From: Botrytis cinerea B05.10
Taxonomy: Eukaryota > Ascomycota > Leotiomycetes > Helotiales > Sclerotiniaceae
Assembly (NCBI RefSeq): GCF_000143535.2
Contig: NC_037316.1
Location: forward strand, 2,542,001-2,606,000
Direction: 5' to 3'
DNA length: 64,000 nucleotides
Shown piece by piece: positions 1 to 12,262 of the stretch; the first letter of the stretch is position 1, and every line of letters begins with the position of its first letter. The translations under genes were made by a program, and so were the position numbers. The notes beneath the pieces are model-generated. The model was not told the origin of the DNA. It worked only from the letters and a program-made list of their open reading frames with translations, and searched no databases.

Positions 1-265
1 CGAGTGGAACGAAAGAGCACTCAATCATATCTTGGAGCTGGCTAAGCTTTGGAGGCATGGATCAGGAGACCGTTGGGACGAAGCACTGGATGACTTTTGG
101 ACCAACTACTTCTCTAGCCCTTTTAAAGACTGGGTAGGGGACTACTCGGAGGGCGACGAGCCCAACGACGGTGGCCATTATGAGCTTTTCGCTGCGAAAC
201 AAAAGTTCGAGGCATATGAAGAGCAGTTTATGGATGGATATCGGCTATGGGAGGAGGAAGACTAA
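1..265 (+). CDS. C-terminal fragment of a gene cut by the left edge (possible F-box-like paralogue)
   Basis: The frame is open from the first bases of the window to a TAA at 263-265, with no ATG, so this is the 3' end of a gene that begins to the left. About 87 residues are visible. They are acidic and rich in Trp, Phe and Tyr, and end in a WEEED tail. The layout of W, F and WV residues followed by a charged helix (AAKQKFEAYEEQF) resembles the tail of the neighbouring protein at 505-2817, which has WHTF, then WEWV, then LAFDEKVKQF. On that basis it may be another member of the F-box-like family of this region. The likeness is weak and was judged by eye, and the diagnostic F-box-like core lies off the window. 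Confidence 0.5.
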   Translation, partial: EWNERALNHILELAKLWRHGSGDRWDEALDDFWTNYFSSPFKDWVGDYSEGDEPNDGGHYELFAAKQKFEAYEEQFMDGYRLWEEED

Positions 266-504
266 GAATGTTAGCTAGTTGTGATTTGATCTATAGATAT
301 CAATATGGCACACACATTAGGTTTTGTTTTCATAATAACTGGACAATTATCTACGAAGGTGTCGACGGGTGGCAAAATTCAATCATATTTCGAAAACATC
401 TCAGCGGCAGTAGCACAATTCTAGAAAGATGACATAATATTGAAGCTTAATTAAAAGCTTATCCGTGTATCAAACTGACTTGTCTAATGCGGCTTTCATA
501 ATAC

Positions 505-2817
505 CTAGATAGTATCCTCCGTTACCATTTCATCAATAGTACCAGCGACAATCGTATCTTCCAAATCACGATTAATACTCTCAAACTGTTTCACCTTCTC
601 GTCAAACGCGAGCAAAGTCTGCTTGACCTCTTGCCTTCCTTTCATCCCCTCGTCATCCATCCAATCTTCCTGAAACTGATTGAAATCCTTCCCGTTGACC
701 CATTCCCACAAACAAGTATTTTGAAAAGTATGCCACGACTCACAAATGGTTTTGAATCCAGGACCATCACCATTGAGTGTTGAATACTCCCATTCCTCAA
801 CCAGGAATAAGTATTCAGAGGCACTAGCATCGTACCAAGAATGACCCATTCCATGCGGGCTTGGCAAATCAATCGTGTTATCTATCATAGCATGTAAGCC
901 ACGGCTGGACTTTAGCTGCATACCATCTAGATTCGTAGCATCAAGAATGGAGAGAGAGGCTACGTATCTTTTCTCTAATCGTTCCTCTTCTCTCGTATAC
1001 CCCTCCCCGTATTGAATCTTCGACAAGAACATGGGAGTCAAGCTTGGACCACCTTTACCACCATTCCCTAACATCTTTCGATAACTTTCTGGAACCCAAT
1101 TCTGAAGCAAAGGTGCGAGAAGTGCTTGGTCTTCTTTTGGTAGATAGCCTTCGTAGATTGCATCACAACCAGGCGGATACCACCGGGCCTTAAAAAAAGC
1201 CCAATGAAGCTTACAGGTGAGTCCGAAGCATATTGAAGAAATGAGCTTTCCATCATCCTGTTCACAAAGGGTATCTACGATTTGACGAATTACCAAGCCT
1301 GGAAGATCGGCGAAACACTTTGCTGATATGGCTTTGGAAGTTTCCCTGGGCGAGCTATGATTTATAACTCTCTCTGGAATGGGTCGATACATGTACCCAA
1401 CCTGTAGCGCTCCGTCGATATCCTTATTCACTTTGTTCTGCGACTTGACCGCCGCTGTCTTTTGACGCTTCGATACTGATCCATCTGGTAAGAGCGGAGA
1501 TGGAGTGGAAAATGACTTTGGTTGTACCTTATTCTCCTGTTTTTTTGTAGTTCTTGACACAGCGTTCAACTTTTGTTTGTTCTCTAGAGCCTTGCTAGCC
1601 TTTGCTGATGACATGTTCTTCGGAGGAATTGAATCTGAATGTGCAGGAAGGACTGTAGACTCTTCTTTATTCTCTTCTTCGGTTCCAATGTCTCCCTCAT
1701 CTCTTTGTATTTTCCGCATGCCGTTTCTTCCGCGCTTGACTCCCAGATTCGTCATGCCTCTGCCGCGTGAGAGGCCCTTTATCTTGAGTGTTGAAATTTC
1801 CGATGAGATAAACTTTCCGTTTTCCTTCTGATTCTCTGGCATAAGCTTTTTTCCGCGAATAGATCTCTGATCTACCTGGGTCACATTACCATGATAAGTT
1901 GTGATATGTGGTGTTTGTTTCGAATTTTGTGAAGTAAAAACAGCGCGTTCTTCTAGCCGATGAAGTGCCAACGCAAGCCCTTTGTCACGCCTGGGTCCAG
2001 AGACCGTGCCCTTAGCGATCGGAAGATTCAATGAGTTCCCTGTATATGTTGAAGGCAAAAAATGAGTACCTATTTCTTCATCGCTCTCGTCGCCCTCGTC
2101 ATATTCTTCGCTGTCTTCACTACCTTGGTTATATTCACTGTATTGATCTTTTTCGTCTCTGAAAGCAGTGGTACTGCCTGTGAACCCTTCAGGGATGCCC
2201 TTGTTGAGCGGCAAACTCTTGAATTTTGCTGTGCGTTTCCTAAATGAAACACAGCAACATTCTTCTTTTGCTTCACCATCTACAACTTTGCTACTACGTT
2301 TATGCGTATGTGTCTTACTCGAATTTCCTGCGACATTTTTAACTACCCAGGTCTTCTGTGCGTCTTTTGAAACTGGCATGGCGCTTTCATCATCTTCTTC
2401 AGTATCATCTTCGCTCCTATTCTCATTTCCACTTTCGTAATCCTCGCTCTCTGTTTCCTCATTTTCTATACCCTCATCTTCTGACACTAAGTTTATGATC
2501 ACGGGAGCTTTTGTTCGAGTCTCGGTTGGTCGATTGGCTGTTAATAGCAAACTTTTATTATTTGCCAGACGGATTGGGCATAGTATAACTCCACTTTGGA
2601 GTTTTCTTCTAAAAGCTGGTCTTCTTTTAGTTTTGCTACCGTGAGCTTCCTTGGCTTTGGCTAGTAGACCTTTTCTTTGGTCAAGAAAGCGACTCCGAGA
2701 AGGAACCGTATTCGCCTCACAGTGTAGTAGGTATAGAGAATGTGAAAGCCGGCTTGAGAACTGTTTAAATTTTTGCGATGGTCGAGGGGGTGTCTTTTTT
2801 CCGAGTTGTTCGGGCAT
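505..2817 (-). CDS. F-box-like family protein with a long disordered N-terminus (paralogue A)
   Basis: This is a single-exon gene of 770 residues starting at the ATG at 2817. Roughly the first 490 residues are low-complexity, with basic Lys/Arg-rich patches and acidic Glu/Asp/Ser runs around residues 110-150 and 240-260, so they are probably disordered and may be nuclear. At about 500-550 is the family's F-box-like core, LPGLVIRQIVDTL followed by ICFGLTCKLHW. It continues with the family's second block: a WVPESYR motif, a FLS..QYG motif, and LPSPHGMGHSWY. Unlike its relatives it has no intron before the core. F-box proteins usually act as substrate adaptors of SCF ubiquitin ligases through Skp1. 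That role is inferred here from a short degenerate motif, and no substrate-binding repeat is recognised. The two-block architecture is shared with the genes at 13.7, 16.4, 17.8 and 19.9 kb. Confidence 0.8.
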   Translation of the reverse strand: MPEQLGKKTPPRPSQKFKQFSSRLSHSLYLLHCEANTVPSRSRFLDQRKGLLAKAKEAHGSKTKRRPAFRRKLQSGVILCPIRLANNKSLLLTANRPTETRTKAPVIINLVSEDEGIENEETESEDYESGNENRSEDDTEEDDESAMPVSKDAQKTWVVKNVAGNSSKTHTHKRSSKVVDGEAKEECCCVSFRKRTAKFKSLPLNKGIPEGFTGSTTAFRDEKDQYSEYNQGSEDSEEYDEGDESDEEIGTHFLPSTYTGNSLNLPIAKGTVSGPRRDKGLALALHRLEERAVFTSQNSKQTPHITTYHGNVTQVDQRSIRGKKLMPENQKENGKFISSEISTLKIKGLSRGRGMTNLGVKRGRNGMRKIQRDEGDIGTEEENKEESTVLPAHSDSIPPKNMSSAKASKALENKQKLNAVSRTTKKQENKVQPKSFSTPSPLLPDGSVSKRQKTAAVKSQNKVNKDIDGALQVGYMYRPIPERVINHSSPRETSKAISAKCFADLPGLVIRQIVDTLCEQDDGKLISSICFGLTCKLHWAFFKARWYPPGCDAIYEGYLPKEDQALLAPLLQNWVPESYRKMLGNGGKGGPSLTPMFLSKIQYGEGYTREEERLEKRYVASLSILDATNLDGMQLKSSRGLHAMIDNTIDLPSPHGMGHSWYDASASEYLFLVEEWEYSTLNGDGPGFKTICESWHTFQNTCLWEWVNGKDFNQFQEDWMDDEGMKGRQEVKQTLLAFDEKVKQFESINRDLEDTIVAGTIDEMVTEDTI

Positions 2818-3922
2818 ATTGGAGAGAAAGATAGATCTCTTGTTGACAAAAGCTGAGTTTTATGAGAATCTAAACCGGCTCGTTACTTCAGTTGGAAATT
2901 TTAATAGTGTTAAGTTGCGTGATGTTGATTGAATGAAAATTAGAAGGATCAAATTTTGGACTTTCTTAGATCTGAAGGTTTAAGAACATGTGAAGAAGAG
3001 AACCATCTCATCTTGGGGTGCCTTTGGGCTATATAAATTCTACCTCAATTACTTACGGCTCTGAAACCATTCATCAATCAGCAACACTGGTTTCGGCGCT
3101 GCACTATTCGCCGTACTAGCATGAGTTGAGCTTGAAAATTCAACAATGTTTTGCGGCCGTACATGTATTCGAGAAATGGGCTGTTATGTCTCAACCGTAG
3201 TGTGTACATATTCATAAATCTCGGGTAATTGTGCTTCCCTTTTCATTCGGAAGCCGCGAGATCATTGACTTGAGCGCATGTTCACTATCTTTTGTTCATA
3301 CTCCCGCCTCTTCTCTCACCATTTTATAAAATTCGAGAAGAAAAATATGGGTATGCTAGTATACGCAGCTGATGGTTGCACGATCTGAATGCATAGAAGG
3401 TAAAATTACGCACAGCTCAATGGTATTTATCTGCCAATAGCATTCAAAGTTTCGTAAAAGTAGATAGCATTGCAAAACGACACGATGATCCGAAGTCGCG
3501 TCTAGAATATGTTAGAAAGTCACAATACACACATTAATAGATACTAAAATTCACATCACATCAATTACCCGTGGATATGTTTGCAAGGACGTATTGCCTA
3601 ATTCTACGTGGAAAGATTGAATTTCAGCCTTGATCGCCCAGCTCAGGAAGAAATAAAATTTATTTTGCTATACATATCAACTGGAATGCCCCTTAGCTTT
3701 TTTTTATAAAAGAAATTTGATAACCATTGCTTGAATACTCAAGAACTATGCACCGATCTACCCAGCAAAAATATCCCTGCTCGTATAACTAAAAGTACAA
3801 CAAATTTCAGCTATCTCTGTATTAATCCGTCCTAGAAGGCACAGCCGAGCTCTATTTCCCATCAGTCGGATGGAGCTTCGCCCTCCTGTACAACCGAACG
3901 TTCGTTCATAACTATGATCCAT
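2818..3922. other. Intergenic, no gene seen
   Basis: AT-rich sequence upstream of the gene ending at 505. A TATA-like CTATATAAA lies near 3029-3037, about 210 bases upstream of the ATG at 2817, but it has no further support. No long open frame or clear repeat was noticed. Confidence 0.6.
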
Positions 3923-4282
3923 TTACTTCGAACGCCGACCAAGTCGAGTGTTTTGAATAATCTTCGTACCTCTACGCTGCCTTCTGCCACGCCTCAACCT
4001 GACAGAAGTCTTCTCAACAAGTTCGAATGGAGATCCTAGCTTGGATGTATGGCATTTTGGTTCAGCATCGTGGCCTTCGATGAACTCTGGCATAATATGA
4101 ACCCATTCATCCAGAGCTTCTGCTTTCTCAACGGACTGTTTTACGTTGCGCTTTTGAGCTCTGAGAAGATTTCGCGATGGGATCCTCGTAGACTTAGCGG
4201 ATGTTTGAAGTCGATTAAAAGGTGATGGAAGGAGAGTTTTGAAATTGGATTCTTGTAATGTAGCGTAGTTATTTCGATTCAT
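3923..4282 (-). CDS. Small basic hypothetical protein
   Basis: A single open frame of 119 residues begins at the ATG at 4282. The product is strongly basic. Its C-terminal 30 residues carry Arg clusters (RLRRGRRQRRGTK and GRRSK) that resemble a nuclear or RNA-binding tail. The middle contains one more hydrophobic acidic stretch (EWVHIMPEFIEGHD). There is no signal peptide, membrane segment or recognised domain. It stands alone between large AT-rich spacers, within the block of F-box-like paralogues, but does not show their core motif. It could be a lineage-specific gene or a chance open frame. The length and clear compositional bias make a real gene somewhat more likely than not. Confidence 0.42.
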   Translation of the reverse strand: MNRNNYATLQESNFKTLLPSPFNRLQTSAKSTRIPSRNLLRAQKRNVKQSVEKAEALDEWVHIMPEFIEGHDAEPKCHTSKLGSPFELVEKTSVRLRRGRRQRRGTKIIQNTRLGRRSK

Positions 4283-6724
4283 TTATGGATGTGATTATAG
4301 ATTATGTTGGAGACAAATCTTCTCCGTAAAATTTTGACTTTGAAAACAAGTGGGTAATTAGATATAGGTTTCTGTTACTTGCCTCGAGGTGGGGGCGCAG
4401 GGGTTAAAGGTTTGGAAATTTGCAGTGTTGATATGAAGAGTTTGGAAACTATTCTTGAAAAATGTAAACATAAACTTCAAAGTCTGCGGGATTATATGTG
4501 TTCTTCATACGGCTATCTATCTGCTTAGGAATGTTTATCAAAGGCATGATCCAAGTTTAAATCTGCCTCTCATTCGGCTAGTGAGTTCTCAATGCATCCG
4601 GACCAATTAAAATTGGGTCAGGAACGTGCGTGCCATGGCTAAGCGAGTAAACATTTGGCTCATTTTGCACCGCTGTAGAAAAACAATATATGTAAACTAT
4701 CTCAGCAACGGTCCCATAAATAATAAATTGTTTCAAGTAATGTTAAGTCTTAATCCCTGATATCATATAAACAATTAACTTTAGATAAATCCTTATTTAT
4801 ATCACCGCGTGTACCCGCGGCGCGATGTGCGAGATAATACCCTGGATTAGAGGCGTAGTCTTGAGAAGATATATTTGCCCAGAAAGATCGTTTGATTTCC
4901 ATGGAACTTTCTATATATTTCACCCGTTAGATTGAGGTTATGCTCTCACCTGAATCTCGCACTCTAGCCAATGAATCTATATAACCATGCTCAACTCTTC
5001 ACATCTCAGAAGCCTAAAAACAAGCGAGCAGTACCATGGGGATCACAATACCATATCCTGAAAATGAGGAAAAAGGATAATAGATATTTGCATCATCAGA
5101 GTGCGGCGGAGGTGAAGACAAGAGACCTGTGTCTTTTTGACCAAATGTCTTAATCACCTGGAAATTGGAAGAAGAGAAACATATTCTGAGGATTGTCGAA
5201 TCGTTCAGTCTCCTAACTGTCAGTACCCTTTCATCAAAATGTTTGTATAATATGGTGTTAATCTTCCATAGTGTATGCTGTCACCACAACAAGTTTAATG
5301 GCCAATTTCCAAGACATGGATTGACAGAGGTACGCCTAGAAGAATTATTTGGATTGGACGACAGAATTCCAAACAGATAGGACATGACATTCCAGGGGAA
5401 TGCAGCTGTTTGTTCTGCAATTTGCCTCTTATCATGATTCTGTAGCATATTCCTTTACTAATTCTGCACAGCTGACTCGAAAATGTTCCAATTTACGCTT
5501 TGGAATCCTCTCAAACGATGGATCCAGGCTCATTTAAAATGAAACAATCAACGCTGGAAGAAATTCCAAGTTAAATAGATCTCGATAGTCGTGTATGTGA
5601 AGGTTCCTTGATTGGATCATGTCTGCCCATAATTATGATCTCTAGAATCATACGTACATAACTGTTTCATGCATATCACGAAGATTGAGGTATTGAAATT
5701 TAGATATATTGCTAATTGTACCTACATTACTAGCATAATTATTCGTGGAGACGAAGTTCCGGCTCCCATAAATTATCTCCATAATAGATTGTAAGAAACA
5801 TAATGTCATCTGGGTACTTTCCCCATTTGTTTGTCCGGATATTTTCAGACATTCCATTATCATTACTATACAATTCACTTACTATATTGGATTGTGTAGC
5901 ATCCTGATGAAGCTCAAGTATCTCCGTTGCAACTTTAAGTGACTCGTCTTGGACTTGAGTCAAGGGACGATGCCTGGAATAAGCTGGACACTAAATCTTC
6001 TTAGCCCAATCAAAGATTGTGGTTTTCTGAAATGAATTCCAAGAATCATACATTCCATAGCTATGAGGACCAATGCTGTGACTATAACCGAATACTATCT
6101 GAATCCGAAACCAAACCAAAACCACCAAAACATAAACACATAAACACATACCCCTTAAACACCTAATACATTTATTAAAACTTTCATCTACAACCCTCCA
6201 TCATAAATCCCAAGTACTTCAATTCCTTTCATTCTATTTCACTCCTGCCAATTCAGTTCAATTCAGTCATTCAATAATATTCAATACTATATTCATTACA
6301 ACTTCACTATATAAATAGATTTTATCTAATCCATCCCCCATGCCACGAAGCACAATAAGGATTTTGTCAATATGATTAGAACCAATCATACTCTTCAAAC
6401 CCATCCATCCCATCCACCACTTGTAATTCAAAGAATCTCCCAGTTCATCATCTGATAAACAATCAAAACATCTGGTCCGACCTTGCCTATTTGAACTCCC
6501 AAACACCTCCATCCATTGATAAAAAAAGCCATATCCCATTGATTCATATCAATCCCAATTTCCAAACTCCCATTATAAATTCCATTTGATGTTTGCCAAT
6601 AAATATCTTGAAAGGAACCCATCAACGACGAACATTGCAAAAAGGTATCTTTCCATCCGTCCATAAATAGCCAGTCGGCCTTTGACTTAAATCAAACCCA
6701 AAACGAAAATTATCTCCACTTCCC
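4283..6724. other. Intergenic and sconB 3' flank, no supported gene
   Basis: About 2.4 kb without a convincing gene. Several open frames of 60-90 codons occur on both strands, mainly at 5648-5963 and 6267-6664 on the minus strand. They overlap one another and show no family likeness. The stretch 6180-6724 lies directly downstream of the sconB stop and is probably its 3' untranslated region. Confidence 0.5.
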
Positions 6725-8985
6725 TTAAACAAGTGTCATCTCTTCCTCAATGAAGCCCGTACATTCGTTCTCTTTTTCCTGCCCCCCTACTTCCCCCTTG
6801 AAACTATAAAGTCTAACCTCACAATCCTCACTTCCTGTACACATCCTACTATCACTTAGTCCAATACATGTGACTGGACCTCTGTGACCTGTAAATGTCC
6901 TATCACATTTTCCCGTCCTTGCATCCCACACTTTCGTCATCATATCTTGGGCTCCACTAACAACTCTCAATGTATCACCTGCAAGTGCCCATACACCTTC
7001 TACATGACCAAAGAGTGTTTTAAGACAGCGACCTGTTGATACATCCCAGAGACGAAGATTGTTGTCCAAAGCACCAGTGAGGATATAGCGAGGAGGACAA
7101 GGGCGGCCTGCTGGCCAAGAATCGAAGAGAGAGGAACTTTGAGATGAAGAACAACTTTCTCCTATTGGTCGGTTGAGATCAGTTGATGATGATGTACTTG
7201 ATGTTCCATCGTCTGCTTCTTCAACATCCACATCATCAAATTCATACTCTGGTGGTAGAATGGTGACTTGTTGGACTGGACCCACATGACCTTCAAAAGT
7301 CTGAATTGTACGCCGAGTGTCAAGATCCCAAAGTCGAATGGTACAATCATCAGAAGCAGAAAATAATGTTCTGGAAGCAGAATCAACTTTGACAGCGTTA
7401 ACCCAATCTTTATGACCCCGTAAACCGAATGTAGATTTATCTTCAAAATTCCAGACCTTAACCGTTCGGTCAATGGAACCTGAGGCCAAAAGATTTCCTT
7501 CAAAGTGAAGACCAACAACTCCATCAGTATGACCTGGATAAGAAGACATGCATTCTCCAGTGCGCCAATTCCAAACTCGAATACTTCTATCAAGACTTCC
7601 ACTGATCAACTTGGTATCATCAAATTGTAATGTTCGAATTCCAGACGTGTGACCCCGTAAAGTTCGTAAACATTCTCCCGTCTCAATATCCCAAATCTTG
7701 ATAGTCGCATCATATGATCCAGTAGCGAGAATATTGTCATCGAATTGTAGACAAGTAACACCATTCGAATGACCTCGGAATATTTTTAATGAGCATCGAC
7801 CATATTTCCAATTCGTTCCAACCTTGAATCGATCCTTGTATACATCCTTCCATGGCCTAAATCTTGGTCTTCCCAGACATGATTCCTCCGGATTGGTACG
7901 TTGTCGCTTTGAACTTTCTTCTGAGGACTCCGACTCAGGAGCACTTCTCTTCCCCGAGGCATTTAATGTCACAACACTTGTTTCCGTATTGCGCAAAGTA
8001 TCCGACATGGCTGTAATTTGAGGCGATTGGCCATTAAGGCCCAATCCTGTAGCTCGCAATTGTTGTTGTCTTTTCCAATCCCTCAATCGTTTTCGTTCCA
8101 ATAATGGTAAACCCCATCCGCACTTTGTACACTTTCTATCAATATGTTGTTCACACATCTTGTGCCAAACAACATCATCGTCTGCCATTATTCGCCATTG
8201 TCTACTGACTTGAGCAGCTTTGCATAAGGAAGTTGTATCGAGATAACAGAGAATTTTGAAGGAGATTTCGGAAGGTAAAGCTGTGATGAAGTCAATTCGA
8301 ATGAGGTTCTTGACAGAGGAGGAGATGTAGGATAATTGTGGAAAGCAGCATTGCGATAGGATGCCTTGCAGCATAAGGTTTCGATGTTTCGATGGCGCAG
8401 CAGAGAAGAGAGTCCAAACGTGAGAGATACCTTGTTGATCTGATTGCGACAAGGTCTCAAGTTCCTGTGATCATGTTAGTAGGTGTGTGGGGGCCGTGAG
8501 AGGGGTGGGATGGTGAAATGCGAGGGGTAGATTGTGTGACGCACTCTTTGTAGATTCTCCATTGTAGGTTCATCTGCGGTTCTTCGACATTTTGAATCTG
8601 GTCGATGTCGATAACAGTATTTTGTATTGGGATCCTTCCGTGAGAGTGATGTGGTTTGTGGGGGACCAAAAGGAGCGTATTGTTCTGGAATATGTTTCGC
8701 AAGGAAAGGCGCAACTGTTTGACCAGCCAATTTACTTGTCGACGAGATGGTGATTGTCGGATCTGAATGATCGTGATCGGCTCTGCAATTGTCTTCCATT
8801 GAGAGAGGTGCAATGGATTCAACTATATCAGTATCGAGACTTTCGCGATTCGATGGTTCTTTGGATGCTAAACATAATTCTCGAATGTCTCCCGTTGAAG
8901 TATTCTTTCTTGACCGCTCCAGATCCAATTCGACGTTATGGCGCAATGCTGAAGATTCGTCATGATTTGACGCCATAGTGACCAT
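6725..8985 (-). CDS. sconB: SconB/Met30-type F-box WD40 protein (sulfur metabolite repression)
   Basis: Two exons, 8985-8545 and 8464-6725, are joined across an 80-nt intron with donor GTGCGT, branch CTAAC and acceptor CAG, in phase 0. The product is 726 residues. Exon 1 ends with the family block [14 protein letters not shown] followed by MENLQR, and exon 2 continues [12 protein letters not shown], as in known SconB/Met30 proteins. The F-box ([11 protein letters not shown]) lies at about residues 208-255, followed by the conserved [17 protein letters not shown] stretch. Seven WD40 blades, each opened by a GH dipeptide (GHSNG, GHTSG, GHTDG, GHKDW, GHVGP, GHVEG, GHRGP), fill about 372-715. In Aspergillus SconB, Neurospora SCON-2 and yeast Met30, the family forms an SCF ubiquitin ligase that restrains the bZIP activator of sulfur genes. 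The start is the first in-frame ATG. A second ATG three codons later, at 8976, is possible. Confidence 0.94.
8465..8544 (-). other. sconB: sconB intron
   Basis: 80-nt spliceosomal intron. Read on the minus strand it begins GTGCGT, carries the branch-like CTACTAACATG near its end, and closes with ATCACAG. Removing it joins the conserved exon-1 block ending LQR to ELETL in frame. Confidence 0.9.
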
Positions 8986-9769
8986 GTTATGGTGAAATAT
9001 TAGGGAATGGTGGAGAGGACCAGTAGTATGGCGAAATGGATTGGTGTTAAGACCAGGACGAGGAAGGTAAAGTAATGCAATGGATGTATCGAACACGCAA
9101 TATGTTGAAGTAAGGTTCGATAATCATGAATAGAGTCTTTTATGTCAATTCATCGAGTGGAAGTTTTCTTTTCCTCTGTTTGCTGAGTTGTCTCTCTTCT
9201 TCTTGTTCTTGTTCTTCTCCTGCTGCTGCGTGCGCAATCGCCAGTCAAATTAATAGAGGGTCGCTGAGTATGAGTAGCTAGCCGGGTTGGTGGGCGAGGT
9301 TGAGGTCAATTTTTTGGGTTATTGCGTGCTTCGGTGTTGTTTTGACCAGGGACTAAGATATTTAGTGTGATATTACCCAGGTAGGTAGGCAGGTCGGGAA
9401 GAAGGTCGCTAGCACTAGGTGTAATCTTTGGATATTGTGATATTTTTGCTCTTTCGATCAGACAATCCGTGTCGGTGTATAGATGAAATGGATGAAGACT
9501 TGTGGATGAAGACTTGTGGATGTGGATGTAATAATAAGTAGGTAGCGTCTCTGCCGGTACTTCTTTTTGACACAATATCGAATTCTGGGGTAAGATGATG
9601 AGATTAGTGTATCAATTGTGATGGGACTTTATAGTCACAAAGCGATTAAAATAGCATTGTGCTGCGTTGTGTTGTTGTTGTTGTTGATATTGTGTGGTGT
9701 TGTATGGAATTGTTTTCTATTTTCTATTTTCTATCTTCTCTCCATCATCAACTTTACTTGTCTTCACTT

Positions 9770-9804
9770 CCCTTCACCCTTCACCCTTCACCCTTCACCC
9801 TTCG
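9770..9804. repeat. 7-bp tandem repeat, unit CCCTTCA, five copies
   Basis: Five head-to-tail 7-bp units, the last ending in G instead of A. It lies in the noncoding region upstream of sconB. Confidence 0.9.
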
Positions 9805-10344
9805 CTCCAAAGAGGCGACCGATCAGTCTCAAAATGGCGTGCGATTAATGAATGCCTCAGGTTTCCACATCACGCGATAGAAATTAAAAATTGATCATTT
9901 TTTCCCCGAGAAGTCTAATAATTATGTAAATTTTACGCAGGAATTGCAAAAGATTTGAAAAAGAATTTGCCAGCGAAAGAATTGCATTGGAAATTGATTT
10001 CCATTCATTCCAGAACATTTACAAATGCAATCTTGATTTTTAATCATATTCATATTCGCCCGCGAGATTCTGTGCAAGACGATGTGGAAATGTTCGATTG
10101 CCTCTCTCGCCTCCATCTCGCTCTCTCTCCATCGCTCCATCAATGTAACCTTCCCTTCCCTTGAAGGCGAATGAGACCCTGGATCTAATGCTGCTTTTGT
10201 CAAACATTCTTCCTCCTTCCTGAATTGTTCTTTGGCCGTCGCTCCACTCAAATCAGACCTGAATGCCCATCCAGCTCTCCGCATCTCCTTCTGGATCAGC
10301 ACACAATTAATAAAGTGACGGTAACTATCGGGTGGTTTCTCCAC

Positions 10345-10370
10345 CAACATCAACATCAACATCAACATCA
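10345..10370. repeat. Hexanucleotide microsatellite, unit CAACAT
   Basis: Four full copies plus two bases of the next. On the opposite strand it reads as alternating Leu-Met codons, which inflates an apparent open frame there. Confidence 0.9.
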
Positions 10371-11050
10371 AGAGCTGAGAGCTGAACCTTTCGAAATTCC
10401 CCAAGACCTCCAAGAGAGATCACCTCCTCTCATTACTCCATCTCGATCTTAGAATAACCTCCCCAATTGCCAAATGCTGCGACATGCAGTCAAATTTCGT
10501 CATTCAGATCCTCCAATCTGTAAATCACCCACCACGTGTCTCAGATCTAACCGAATCCCATCTTAGTTCCAAGGGCAGCCCAGAAATTGGGTACTGGTGG
10601 ATAGCTGAAGCTGCTGAGCTAAGATGCGATACGATGCTGCAAACAGATACGAACGCATACGAGGGGATTTTCATGCTTTCACGAGTCAATGTTGAGAGAT
10701 AGTCACACAGTCTCGACAGCATACATACAACATAATTCATCCATAATGCCTATGTTCCACCACAACACAGTGAACACTTCCATTGGATATTGTCCGCAAA
10801 TCATACAATGCACAAGTAGGTAGGTGTATGTATTGCGTCCGTCTGATCAAGTTCACATACTTGTTAGTTACTTTCATAGACACCTCATAAGGAACGCGTG
10901 ATCTTGCAATCGTCTCTCCCTCTACAAATCTCGGGTGCGCTTCCCGAAAGGAGGGATCGGAGGATATGTGGTAAGTCGGTAATTCGGTAAGAATCTCGTT
11001 CATGTGAAATTTGTTGAATTGGGTTTTACATCGTACTTATGAGTATACTT

Positions 11051-11100
11051 GAAGCACATATATTGAAGCACATATATTGAAGCACATATATTAAAGCACA
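11051..11100. repeat. 14-bp tandem repeat, 3.6 copies
   Basis: The unit GAAGCACATATATT is perfectly repeated three times, followed by a partial fourth copy with one change. It is noncoding. Confidence 0.92.
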
Positions 11101-12242
11101 GTACCATTAACGCAGAAATAACCCAGTATAACAATAACACAAGCATAAAAACAAGCTCAGTATAATAATTTAAATTTGAATATCACACTGTTCATTCAAG
11201 AATTCATTCATCATTCCTCTCACCACCAATCACCCACCACCCAGTCCAGCAACCAAAATATAATATCCATCCTTTCATTCATCCCAGTCCCCCACCAACC
11301 GACCGACCACCCCCGCATTCCAAATTGCAGGTATCGACCCTCAAATTCTAGACGTGCAACATTTTGTTTTGGAAGGTCACGTGAGACTTGCATTCTCGAG
11401 ATCTGATTGGTGGGATATGCTGATGGATTGATGGATTGATGCTTGGACTGGACTATGAGGTCATCGCATCTGTTCTGGTCTGGTCGGGATGAATGGAGGA
11501 TGGTGGATGGATTGTGAGATGAAATTTATCTAGGGAGATATCGTGGATATGTTTGGTATTGTATTTTATTACACGGAAGGAAGGAAGGAGAGGGAGTTTG
11601 GAGTACATATATACAAGTATTAACGATGAAAATCGATACCGATTAGTAATCTCAAAGTAAGAAAGATGTTTTGATCGATTAGTATAAATCCGAGTCCGTA
11701 TCTCATTTGTGTATTTGTATGTATGTTGAATGGGATATGAGTATGGGTGGAATATTATTATTTGCTATACCTCCGGAAGTTGATCTTCATTCGCGATACT
11801 GAAATCGAAAAGAGGAGACTGTTGAATATGAGAGAGATGAGGGGGAGTGAGGGCGGAGGAGGGATGCAAAGAGGGGTATAGTGGTTATGGTAGCAACGAG
11901 TATTAGAAAATCACTGGTGTATGTTGTATATAGGGAAGATAGAGCGAAGTTCATACATGCAATTCACATTTGGAGATTCGAGAGTTGAGAGAGAAAAAGA
12001 ATTCTATAAGAAAAAATTAAAAAAAAAAAAAAAGATTATTAAATAAACGTATAAAACAAACACACATAGCACTATCCTATCCTATCCTATCTCAAAAAAA
12101 AACGAGAAATTCAAGCCTCGGATTCAGAAGAAAAAGAAAGAAAGAAAGCAGAAAAATAACTAATAAAAGTAAACCCTATGAAAGAAATGTGATATGTAGC
12201 AATACACTACACTAATATAATATCGGCTGAGTGTGGTATCAC

Positions 12243-12262
12243 ATGATATGATATGATATGAT
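12243..12262. repeat. Pentanucleotide microsatellite, unit ATGAT
   Basis: Four copies of the pentamer in AT-rich noncoding sequence. Confidence 0.85.

Noticed and set aside
6428..6664. 78-codon minus-strand frame just downstream of the sconB stop.
   Set aside because: It lies in the expected 3' untranslated region, overlaps another frame of similar length and has no recognisable features.
9922..10413. 163-codon minus-strand frame upstream of sconB with a protein-like middle (RRAGWAFRSDLSGATAKEQF).
   Set aside because: It has no ATG before a CAT-repeat that encodes alternating Leu-Met, no splice partner was found, and no family was recognised. It could still be a fragment of a real exon.
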